40,952 bases of DNA, taken from positions 17,154-58,105 of the forward strand of contig NPFB01000184.1 of the NCBI GenBank assembly GCA_014084085.1. The letters run 5' to 3'. This document shows, piece by piece, positions 8,010 through 16,592 of the stretch. Positions within the stretch are counted from its first letter, which is position 1. The number at the start of each line of letters is the position of its first letter. This DNA is from Hondaea fermentalgiana. Taxonomy: Eukaryota; Sar; Bigyra; Thraustochytrida; Thraustochytriidae. The notes beneath the pieces were generated by a model. The model saw nothing but the letters and a program-made list of their open reading frames with translations, was not told the DNA's origin and ran no database searches. The position numbers and the translations under genes are program-made.

Positions 8010-11000
8010 ATGGTGCGGCTGGCGGCGCTGCTGTGCAGGCCGCGCGAGGGTCGCCGCCGCGCCGCGCGAGCCGCAGCGGCCGAGGCCGCGGCACGAGCAG
8101 CCGAGGAGGAGGAGGCCGCGCATCTCGCCGCCCTCGACGAGGAGAACGCAGCCCTGGACGAGGATGTGGCGCGCGCCCTCGACGAGTGGGTGGAAGCCGC
8201 GCGCGGAGACGCCGCGGAGCTCGCCGCGCGGGAAGACGCGGCGAAGAAGACGCGGCGCGTGCTGCGTAGCGCTGCTGCGGCGGAGCATGCAAGCCTGCAG
8301 CGCCAGGGAGAACTTCTCGCGCAAGCCCTTGCCGCGGGCGAGGGACCCGTGCTCTCGGACAATTTCCCGCGCGAAGACCTCATCGATCAACTCGTGAAAA
8401 TCGTCGAGGATGGCTCTCCGCTCAATACGATCCGGACTTGGACTGGCATAGAACTGAAGAAATATTTGAAAGGCCTCGAGCAGTGCGAAGACGAAATTGA
8501 AGTCACCGCGTGGCTTACTCGAAGCATTGGGCTGGACCTCTCCATGTCGCTCATCAGCGAGCCTCCTCCTGTCGCCAATCTTCCCTGCTCCGTCGACCTC
8601 AGCGAGTGCTCGAACTTGGCGACCCTGGGTGACGCTCTCAGTTGCGTCAAAGGCAGCCTCGATCTCAGCGACTGCCCAAATTTGTCAAGCCTCGGTGCCC
8701 TGCAGCAGGTCGACGGCGATCTATTACTTTATGCGTGCGAGTCTCTCACCGAGCTTCCATCCAAGATCTTTGTTGGCCAGGATCTCGCTCTGGATGGGTG
8801 CTCGGCGCTAAAGGTCTGCAAGAAAACCTCGTGCGGGGGCCGCGTCGACCTCAACAACTGCTCGGCACTTCAGTCGGCGAAATTTGAGCACATTGAATGC
8901 TGGTACCGGCGCTCATACGAATCGCTCTTGGGCTTCGACACCCTGTCACACCTCGTTCATCTGAGCATCGATAGCTGCACCTCGATCGAGCTGATGCTCG
9001 TCGAGACTCTCCAAGTGCTCGAGGTGCGCTCCTTCAGTGATAAAATTCGGCTTCATGCGTGCTCATCGCTACGTGAGGTGGATCTCACCGCCAATGGCAA
9101 CGTTGTCACTCCCGAAATTTCAATCTCGCAGCTCGACGACCTTGAACAGATGAGTGTGCACGGCTCTCTGGCCTCCATGTCAGCACGACTCTGTCCGCGC
9201 CTCGAAACGATCGTTGGTGATGCGAATGTGGAATATCATTTCACCTGGCTCATGTGTCCACGTCTCTCTGCCTTCAATGTAACCTTTGGCTCCTCTGTCA
9301 CAATCACTATGTCCGGCATGGATGCGCTCGTTGCGCTGTCGGCCTTGGAGGGGGCCTTAAAGGTCCACCTCTGCAGTTGTCCTGCGCTCATCGATTTGAA
9401 CATCCCTTTTGCTGACGAATTTTCGGCCTTCGACTGTCCCGAACTCTCTTCAACTCCTGCGCGCGTGTTCAAACAATTCCAGATCAAGTTTTGCGATAAA
9501 ATTCAGGAAGTCCCCGATGTCGAGTCTGATGACATTGACATCTTTGGCTCAGCCATGCCATCACTCTCACTTCGCACGGTCAATCTGCTCAAACTTCGTT
9601 CATGCAATAATCTCTGCGAGATATCTGTCACTGACGGGGGCCCCGCCAAATCTTCACAGGACACACAAACGAGCAACCTGGCAAATTGGTCCATCAGCGC
9701 CTGCCCAATGCTGAACAGCATCGAGATTATCACGATAAAGCGATTCGCAACGCTCACACTCAAGAGTCTCCCAGAGCTTGCGCACTTTTCCATTACACAT
9801 CCCGCGGACGCATACGAGTCTTCGCGATGCAAAGTGGAAAATCTCACTCTCGAGGGGTGTGGCAAGGTTCACTCGCTCGATCTCCCCGACGATTTTGAGT
9901 TGGAGAAGCTCGAGGTTGTTTCGTGTGAAGAGCTTTCTTCCCTCCGTGGCATTTTGGTCAAGAGGGAGCTCGTTGCAACAAGTTGCCCCTCACTCGAAAG
10001 CTTGTGCGAGGTGGACTCAAGCACGAGCGTCACAATTCGGAATTGCTCAAGATTTCGTGAAATTCAAATGGGGGAGACGCGCAGCCTGAGTGTGTTTTCG
10101 TGCGAGAGTTTCGAGGGTCTACCCAATAACTTCTCGGTAGATTCTGTATTGGAAATCGCCCAATGCGAAAAGTTCACCGACCTTGGCGAAGGTCTCTCTG
10201 CGCCCTCAGGTGTTACTGTGCGTGAGTGCGCCGCGTTCACGAGCTTGCCCAAGGAAATGGAAACTTCGAGCCTGTGCATTGAACGGTGCAAAGCTTTCGA
10301 GAATCTCACGCAGGTCCAAGGACTCGAGCAAGCCTACATCACAATCAAAGATTGCTTCAACTTCATCCACATTGAAGCAGGACTTTGCGCCACGAGACTC
10401 GACTTTATATACTGCTCGAGACTCGAAGAGATCCCGAACCTTGACCCGACGGTATCGACGCTCACGTTGCGAGACTGTCCAAACTTTGTTATGCTTCCCG
10501 AGGGCCTTCGCGTCGACAAGCTCGTGCTCACCAATAGTCCTTGCTTGTCGCAGCTCCCGCAGGATTTCCATGCCTACACGCTAGACCTTACGTGGTGCAC
10601 GTCGTTGACAACTTTACCTTCTTGTGTCGACTCGTGGGGGCTCGAAGGTCATGAAGGAGAAGGCAGGCGTCACGACATTGATCTCACCAGGAGCGGTGTA
10701 GCTACGAATACGGACGAGACCGAGCGCTTGGGCGCGCTTGACAACGCCTTTCTATTCATACAAACCTCGGGACCCGACTTGACTCTTCGCGAGGACCCAG
10801 ACCTTGCATGGGATCGTGACGACGATGGGAACTTTGTTTCGCTCGAGTCAGCTGTCAACACCTTTCTCGATAGCTTTGGGCGCATTTACGAATCTAATGT
10901 CGGTATCACTGCACCGATGGTCGTCGAGGCCGTTCCATCAGCGTACGCTCATGGCGTCAAGGAGTTTCTCCGCATGCTCTTCTATTCCAAGGAGTTTAGC

Positions 11001-11738
11001 CTGCAAACAACAACGCGACCGGGCCTTCTCCGGCGCGTCTACGAGGTCTTTGACCTTCTCGTGAGCTCGACAGACCAAGACGTGCGCGAGGGTCTCTGCA
11101 TTCGCATGGCGGACAGCGGCGACGCCTGCGGCGACAAGCCCATCTGGGCCTTGAACCAAATGAAGCAGACGGTTCTCGTTGCGGAGGCGCGCGGCGAGCG
11201 TCAGGCGCTCCGCGACCTTGGTCGGCGGCTCATGCGTCTTGAAATTGTTCACGAGCACGTGCGTGAGCTTATTGGCCAACTTACCTTTGTCGATGACGTT
11301 TGCGTCTATCTCCGTTTTGAGATTGATCTTCGCGAGAGACTCGACCTTCCCGTCTCTGCAGAGGACATGCTCTTCCCGAATTATGTCAGCATTCCCGATG
11401 AAGCCATCGAGGCTGCGGCTGAGGCCGCCCTCAACGTTTCGGAAGAAGACTTTGAGGCGTGGCTTCAGAACTGGGAAGAGTGGCAGCGCCAAGACCGCCT
11501 CGAGCAGAGCGCCACGCTCACGCTCGAGTCCTTGCCTCGCAACAGCCTCAAACGCATCTCGCTTTCGTGGCAGACCTTAATGGGGACCCGCATTTCGGAT
11601 CCCGTTCGCCTTTTGCCCTCGAGGACGATCTGGAGCTTAAAGGAGCTTCTCCGTCATTGGGTCGACACAGGTCACGACCTTCACAACGTCTCGCGCTCGT
11701 ACGAGGATCTTACCAAGAATCTTACAAGGTGCATTTGA
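8010..11738 (+). CDS. LRR-NEL domain protein, putative E3 ubiquitin ligase, with C-terminal U-box-like segment
   Basis: The product has 1242 residues in one exon. Residues about 15-105 are Ala/Glu-rich and helical, probably a coiled coil. Residues about 190-870 form a solenoid of roughly 30 repeats of 20-24 residues, of the form L.L..C..L..LP, with a cysteine recurring at a fixed place (for example SVDLSECSNL, SLDLSDCPNL). Residues about 910-1150 match the NEL family: a CxD catalytic motif at Cys1040 (DACGDKP), then LNQMKQTVLVAEA, RLMRLEIVHEHV, LTFVDDVCVYLRF and LDLPVSAEDMLF. NEL enzymes pass ubiquitin through a cysteine thioester. The last 65 residues (DPVRLLPSRTIW, LLRHWVDTG, DLTKNLTRCI) resemble a U-box. 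NEL proteins are known mainly as bacterial effectors, so transfer from bacteria is likely. No signal peptide or membrane segment is seen. Substrate and role are unknown. Confidence 0.85.
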   Translation: MVRLAALLCRPREGRRRAARAAAAEAAARAAEEEEAAHLAALDEENAALDEDVARALDEWVEAARGDAAELAAREDAAKKTRRVLRSAAAAEHASLQRQGELLAQALAAGEGPVLSDNFPREDLIDQLVKIVEDGSPLNTIRTWTGIELKKYLKGLEQCEDEIEVTAWLTRSIGLDLSMSLISEPPPVANLPCSVDLSECSNLATLGDALSCVKGSLDLSDCPNLSSLGALQQVDGDLLLYACESLTELPSKIFVGQDLALDGCSALKVCKKTSCGGRVDLNNCSALQSAKFEHIECWYRRSYESLLGFDTLSHLVHLSIDSCTSIELMLVETLQVLEVRSFSDKIRLHACSSLREVDLTANGNVVTPEISISQLDDLEQMSVHGSLASMSARLCPRLETIVGDANVEYHFTWLMCPRLSAFNVTFGSSVTITMSGMDALVALSALEGALKVHLCSCPALIDLNIPFADEFSAFDCPELSSTPARVFKQFQIKFCDKIQEVPDVESDDIDIFGSAMPSLSLRTVNLLKLRSCNNLCEISVTDGGPAKSSQDTQTSNLANWSISACPMLNSIEIITIKRFATLTLKSLPELAHFSITHPADAYESSRCKVENLTLEGCGKVHSLDLPDDFELEKLEVVSCEELSSLRGILVKRELVATSCPSLESLCEVDSSTSVTIRNCSRFREIQMGETRSLSVFSCESFEGLPNNFSVDSVLEIAQCEKFTDLGEGLSAPSGVTVRECAAFTSLPKEMETSSLCIERCKAFENLTQVQGLEQAYITIKDCFNFIHIEAGLCATRLDFIYCSRLEEIPNLDPTVSTLTLRDCPNFVMLPEGLRVDKLVLTNSPCLSQLPQDFHAYTLDLTWCTSLTTLPSCVDSWGLEGHEGEGRRHDIDLTRSGVATNTDETERLGALDNAFLFIQTSGPDLTLREDPDLAWDRDDDGNFVSLESAVNTFLDSFGRIYESNVGITAPMVVEAVPSAYAHGVKEFLRMLFYSKEFSLQTTTRPGLLRRVYEVFDLLVSSTDQDVREGLCIRMADSGDACGDKPIWALNQMKQTVLVAEARGERQALRDLGRRLMRLEIVHEHVRELIGQLTFVDDVCVYLRFEIDLRERLDLPVSAEDMLFPNYVSIPDEAIEAAAEAALNVSEEDFEAWLQNWEEWQRQDRLEQSATLTLESLPRNSLKRISLSWQTLMGTRISDPVRLLPSRTIWSLKELLRHWVDTGHDLHNVSRSYEDLTKNLTRCI

Positions 11739-12064
11739 CCTCACATCCTGGTTGCGCCATTTTTTCTCTCTGAATCTATCTACCTACACTGACGCTCCTT
11801 CTTTTCAATGTCAGTCTGTCTCGAAAACTTAACAAGGACTGAAGAATCGTAGAGGCGCGACATGGACACCATTCTTGATTGTTCACTGAATCGTGTTTTT
11901 CTCCATTCGCTATTGTGCAATGCAGGCCTAAATTTGTTGAACTTTACTATTCCGTTTCTTTCTACGTAATGCTAATCTGGGTCTGGAGCTTTCGTACATT
12001 TCCCAGACGATTTCCTGCACTCCATCGTATACGATTGAGCACAAATGCTTGCGTGGTCGCCTCC
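11739..12064. other. Convergent 3' intergenic region
   Basis: These 326 bp lie between the stop codons of the NEL gene (+) and the ABHD18-like gene (-). The stretch is less GC-rich than its neighbours and has T-rich runs, as expected for 3' untranslated sequence. No gene is seen. Confidence 0.5.
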
Positions 12065-13492
12065 TTAGACCTGACACAGTGGGCCGGGGCAGTCTCTATT
12101 CGTCACATTGCAATTTTCATTTTCATCAGTGAGATCGCTTCCCGTCTCGTGAAAAACGGGAATTGTTTTCATTGGATTGGGGTAATCTGCGCATGATCGC
12201 GAGAATGCTTCCTCGACGGCAGGCGGGACCACTTTCCCCGTACGCATGATATTCCACACATGACCACCCGAGACATCGACGAGACGAGCACTCGAGACAA
12301 GAGGCTCAATGATACCATGCGTGAGTGTAACCTCGTTCGGTCTGACATAGTTATCATGACGGCCCCGGAAACAGGTAAAGGCAGTCCGTTTGTACTCGCT
12401 CTCGGGTAAGAGTGAAAAGTAGCGGCCAAGCTGATGAGACTCGCACAGGTGGAGAATCCGCTCACGGACTTCCTTGATGGTCCGGAGACCAGCTCCGTCG
12501 CGCTGAAGTGCGCGAAAGTCAATAAAGTAAGCGATTGCGCTCGAGAGGATTGACGCAGTCCGGGACGGCGGCAGAAATGTGCACAGTGTGATCGGTGTCT
12601 CCTCCAGTCTTCCTCGCTGCTCCTGGGGGCTTTCCTTGTCAAGACTTTGAAACTCTCGCATGACTGAAGGAAGAGCGCCCGCGGCCATGCTTCCTCCCAA
12701 ACTAGAACCCACGAGACCAATGGGCAGTCCGGGGTAGGTTTGCTTTGCATATTTGGCCAATTTCGCCACCTCGACAACGGTGACGGGCATGTGGAGAAGG
12801 TAGTCGCCGACTGTTCGCCAAAAGTACCTCTTTTGCGTGACAGGAGCGCGGCTACCGTAAAATACACTCTCAAGAATGATTGAGACGAAGCCTTTTGCGG
12901 CAAGCGGCTTTGCAATAAATTTCTTGCGTCGCCAAAAGGAGACCTCACCGGTGCCTGCAACGAGGATGAGTACGCCTCGCGCTTGGACTGTGCGAGGGGG
13001 GGAAACCACAAGCACGCGTGCAGTCTGGCTTTCCTTGGGAAGGAAATCTGCGCATGGCGAGACGAAGCTCCACGTTTGAGCTTCATAGCTGCCTTTGCTT
13101 TCATTATTGTCGTCGTCGTCGTCGTCATCGTCGTTGTCATCATCATTGTGTCCCTCCTTCATCTTTTGATCCGGGCTAGAGTCGCTGCCGGCGCTACTGG
13201 ACGTCGAGATGGAGCAAGCATCAGCCTCACTTGCATGCGCGAATTCAATGCCGTCGTCTTCGGGCTCAATGTCCTCGTCAACGTTGGAAGCCTGATCAGC
13301 GTCGGCGGGGATGAGACGATCGATGTCAGGAAAGGTCTCTTCCGTCCCTTGCCTCTCAAGCGTCTCGACGAGTCGATGGGCCTGTTCGATCGATTCTTCG
13401 CCCCAGCCGTGCGAGAAGAACCTGCTTCTTCTCGTGGCCGTCACATAGACGTAGTCCAGCTTGCCGAGGAGGAGACTCTGCAGCGACGCCAT
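12065..13492 (-). CDS. ABHD18: ABHD18-family alpha/beta hydrolase
   Basis: From the chosen ATG at 13492 the product has 475 residues. It starts MASLQSLLLGKLDYVY and soon gives RFFSHGWG, an N-terminal mark of the ABHD18 (DUF2048) family. LILVAGTGEVSFWRRKKFIA and ILESVFYGSRAP (about 175-216) are also typical. The probable triad is Ser264 in GSSLGG, Asp380 in GRHDNYV and His411 in SGGHVWN. The family acts in mitochondrial lipid metabolism in animals; here only a serine hydrolase activity can be inferred. Between the N-terminal part and the hydrolase core is an acidic insert, about 105-135, with a run of eight Asp encoded by a GAC/GAT repeat. The frame stays open to an earlier ATG at 13666, but that 58-residue extension is cysteine/arginine-rich and looks like leader sequence. 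Confidence 0.85.
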   Translation of the reverse strand: MASLQSLLLGKLDYVYVTATRRSRFFSHGWGEESIEQAHRLVETLERQGTEETFPDIDRLIPADADQASNVDEDIEPEDDGIEFAHASEADACSISTSSSAGSDSSPDQKMKEGHNDDDNDDDDDDDDNNESKGSYEAQTWSFVSPCADFLPKESQTARVLVVSPPRTVQARGVLILVAGTGEVSFWRRKKFIAKPLAAKGFVSIILESVFYGSRAPVTQKRYFWRTVGDYLLHMPVTVVEVAKLAKYAKQTYPGLPIGLVGSSLGGSMAAGALPSVMREFQSLDKESPQEQRGRLEETPITLCTFLPPSRTASILSSAIAYFIDFRALQRDGAGLRTIKEVRERILHLCESHQLGRYFSLLPESEYKRTAFTCFRGRHDNYVRPNEVTLTHGIIEPLVSSARLVDVSGGHVWNIMRTGKVVPPAVEEAFSRSCADYPNPMKTIPVFHETGSDLTDENENCNVTNRDCPGPLCQV

Positions 13493-13693
13493 CTCTGGAC
13501 ATTCCAGGTATGCTTTCTTTCCTTGCGGAGAGAAACTTCTGCCTGTCTGCCTGCCGGCTGGCAGGCTGCAAGTTCTCCGTTCTCCTTCTCGCGAGTGTGC
13601 TGGGCTGCACGCGCTGCAACAGTCTGTTCTCCCTCCTTCCACACCGCCCGCCTCTGGCACGTTCATCTCGGGCGAACACTTTTTTCCTCATTT

Positions 13694-13749
13694 CAACAAC
13701 AACAACAACAACAACGACGACAACAACAACAACAACAACAACAACAACA
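13694..13749. repeat. (AAC)n trinucleotide repeat
   Basis: A CAA/AAC run of about 56 bp is interrupted once by GACGAC. It gives polythreonine, polyasparagine and valine runs in the different frames, which explains the long repetitive ORFs around it; none is believed to be coding. Confidence 0.9.
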
Positions 13750-14050
13750 GCCGAGCGCGTGCCCATTGTGACGGTGAGTTCCCGTCGGGTGCACGCGGCG
13801 CCTCGCCTTGCCTCGCCTTGCCTTGCCTCGCCTCGCCTCACCTCCTCCCGCTGCGGACCGCGCGCTTCGAGTTGCTTGGCCATAGCCTCCTCCTCCTTCG
13901 GTGCCTTCCGTCGACGGTGCCAGACGCGCGGCCGAGGGCGAAGGGCGTCGCCCGCGCCGCTGCGCTCGGGCTGGCCGCGCCTGTGGCCGCCGCCACCGCT
14001 GGGGGTCGCAGGCAACGACGACGCCGCCCGCCTGGGATGGAGAGGCAGCC

Positions 14051-14082
14051 AGGGAGGGAGGGAGGGAGGGAGGGAGGGAGGG
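14051..14082. repeat. (GGGA)n tetranucleotide repeat
   Basis: Eight consecutive AGGG units in GC-rich non-coding DNA. Runs of guanine at this spacing could form a G-quadruplex; that is inference from base pattern only. Confidence 0.9.
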
Positions 14083-14280
14083 CGAGGCGTGGACCTGAGA
14101 CACGCGCGCACACCCCCTCCCGGCCGGCGCTTCCAGCGGGACACACCTGCCAGGGCCGTCGCGCTGCCCTGCGCTGCGCTCCTTGCGGCGCCGGTGCTGA
14201 CTAAAGGCTGCGACGAAGACTGCGACTGCGACGCGGAGGCCGCCGCGTGCCCTCGCGGGACGCAGGCCTCATCGTCACGA

Positions 14281-14595
14281 ATGTATTGGCCCTTGGTGAC
14301 GCGGCTGAGAGCGCTGGTTGCTTTTGCTGCCCTTGTTGCTACTGCTACTGCTGCTCAATTCCCCCCCTCCTCGGCCAGCGGGGCGATCGATCACCCTCGC
14401 GACGCTGCAGCGTGCGTTCAAGTCAAAGTCCACACCACGTGCAGGTCGAGCATGGAAGACGAGATCGCGGTCGCAAGGCCTGGTCGGGCCAATTATTTCC
14501 GAATTTGCCGCCTTGAGCACACGAGTGCCAAGAAGTGGATAAAGCAATGCCCCGTCCGTGCGTATGTGCGTGCGCTAGCGCACCGCGCGAGCTAA
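14281..14595 (+). CDS. Weak candidate: small secreted protein, no family recognised
   Basis: From the ATG at 14281 an open frame of 104 residues begins MYWPLVTRLRALVAFAALVA, a plausible signal peptide ending near ATATAA. The mature part has three cysteines (AACVQVKVHTTC and FRICRLEH) plus one near the end, mixed charge and no repeats, unlike the biased frames around it. The frame is also open upstream through the AAC tract. No family is recognised, and the DNA around it looks non-coding, so this is offered only as a possibility. Confidence 0.22.
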   Translation: MYWPLVTRLRALVAFAALVATATAAQFPPSSASGAIDHPRDAAACVQVKVHTTCRSSMEDEIAVARPGRANYFRICRLEHTSAKKWIKQCPVRAYVRALAHRAS

Positions 14596-15251
14596 AACGA
14601 GGCTTGGCGGCGCGTGGGCCAGACGCTGAAGCCGGCGGAGAATGAGTGGCTGTCTGCACAATCGGTCGATAACGTGACTTCGCACGTGCTCCATTGACTT
14701 CGCCACTTTCGTGTCGTTCCTGGTCTTGGTCTTGGTCTTGTTCTTGGTCTTGACGTTGGTTTGAGATAAAGGAAAAGGGGGAATAGACTATTCTCGTGTG
14801 GTTGGTTGGTGTCCCAGAAATACTACTATACTACAGAATTTGCCGATTAAAGTGCAGGATTGCGTCCCAAAACGTAGCACAACGAGCCCACTCGCTGGAC
14901 TTGCAGCAGCTTGAAAAGCAGCAAAAACAGCGGCAACAACCACGAAGTACCACCGATAAAAGGTAGCGACGAGCTTGCAGTGCTTGGTGTGGCTGTATGC
15001 TTCCAAAGGAGTCTGTAGTGGTACGGCACGAGGATGGGAAAAAGTCCATTTCGGAGGAGGTTAATCATGATGCCCAATGGGACAAGCCCAAACACCTTGC
15101 ATGCCGATTCAGGTCAATGCGTGCGTGTGCACGCGATCAGCGCCAACTGTAGATGAGCAAGCAAATAATCGATGCCAAATCAGCCAGCGGATAGGGCCAT
15201 CGCGGGCGGCTGGTTGTGATGCTAACGTCATGACTTGTTGTCTTCCCGTCA

Positions 15252-15277
15252 AAAACTAGTTATTGAGAACTAGTTTT
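15252..15277. repeat. Perfect 10-bp inverted repeat (hairpin)
   Basis: AAAACTAGTT (15252-15261) and AACTAGTTTT (15268-15277) are exact reverse complements around a 6-nt loop, ATTGAG. It lies in an AT-richer island of an otherwise GC-rich non-coding region about 1.3 kb before the first SWEET gene. Its role is unknown. Confidence 0.85.
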
Positions 15278-16592
15278 GAAACGAACTATAGTTGTTAGTT
15301 TCAATCTACATCACGAGAAGGGCTCCATCTTTTCTTACGTCAACCGTCTCTTATTATAAAGAACAATCGTGGTCGATGAACGAATGGCGTCGATGGCACA
15401 TCGATACGGATTGCGGAGAGAGTTGGCTGAGAACTGCGGCAGCGGCACGGCTGCGGCAGTTTCCCAACGGCACCGGATCCGCCGCACCGGCGGTGGTTTT
15501 TATTCCCAGCACAGCTGCCACAGCTACCAGTCACCTCCCGGGTCATGGGAAGGCCCTCGGCCAGCTCCGCAAAGAGCTCTTCGCGAGAGGAAAACACACA
15601 CGGCTCGCAATCTCAGTCTCAGTCTCAGTGGTCACTTATCAAAGAGCGACCGCCTGCGCCTGACAAACACATGGATGGTCGCGCCGCGCCGTCGCTGACG
15701 CTGACGCGCACAATGATTCGTTTCATTCGGTTGGTGCTCTCGGCACCTGCGGCCGCAGACACCATCCCGCTGCACTGCCAGCAGCTGCAGCTGCAGACGC
15801 CGTCGTCACAGCGCCCGACTGCAGCACACCTTCCTCCCTCCCTTCCTCCCTCGCCGCCGGCTGCGGCTGCAGCTGCAGACCACCCCGCCCTCCGAGACCC
15901 CGCCCTCGTCAATCCCCGAGACGCCAATCGGAGACCTCGCTCATTTTCGTGCTTTTCTCGTCTTCGAATCTCGAGGCACCAACGTGGCCGACCATTCGGA
16001 GGGCCGCTCCGCTACCAAGCCTTCTCTGTCCCCCTGCACCCGCGCATTCCGCGCCGTTCTCTCGCGGCGGCGGCCAAGCCCGCGCGGCGAGGCGTCCAGC
16101 GCCGGCGCTCTTGGCGCGCGGCGCGTGCCGCGGCAGAAGACCGGAGACGTGAGTTTTTGTGCATGTGTGACAGCAGACTGTGTGGCTCACAGTCAGCCAG
16201 CGGGGAGGTGAAGTCGGAGGTCGGGAGAAGACAGCGCGAGGACCTCGCACGGAAAAGACGCGTCTCGCCGCCTCGGAGAACCAGCGGGAAAGTAGCGCGA
16301 GACAGCGACAGGCAGCCATGGTAGCCAGCCAAGCATCTACCTACCTACCTTGCTACCTTGTTGGCTAGCTAGATCCTTAGGGCCGTCGCATCGCAGTTTC
16401 TAGCAATACGATGAAAGGCCGGCCATCCAACGGGCCAGCGGGGCTGAGCGTCGAGAATTCGCACGCGACGATGACTGCGAGTCCCAGCAAAACTCGAACT
16501 CCGTCGAGAGCCAGAACCAAACAGGCCTCGTCGAGCGTTTTTATGCATTGGCGATCATAGCGGTTGCCTCTCCGCCTGCCTTGTCCGCGACA

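Larger units (their letters stand above)
13493..16592. other. 3.1-kb stretch without a convincing gene
   Basis: This separates the divergent ABHD18-like and first SWEET genes. It contains an (AAC)n tract, a (GGGA)n tract, a GGTCTT repeat near 14720-14755, a perfect hairpin at 15252-15277 and a GC-rich CCTCC/GCAGCT-rich part at 15760-16300. A possible splice donor (GAC|GTGAGT) lies at about 16149, after a short open frame starting at 15984, and could belong to an untranslated leader exon of the SWEET gene. A weak secreted-protein candidate at 14281 is listed separately. Other frames are biased shadows. Confidence 0.4.

Noticed and set aside
13510..14595. A 361-codon plus-strand frame with a polythreonine run
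   Set aside because: It is driven by the AAC repeat and GC-rich sequence, with biased frames on both strands. Only its last 104 codons are kept, as a weak candidate.
14788..15095. Three overlapping minus-strand frames with hydrophobic stretches
   Set aside because: All three frames look equally hydrophobic, no splice model joins them into a known membrane protein, and no homology is recognised.
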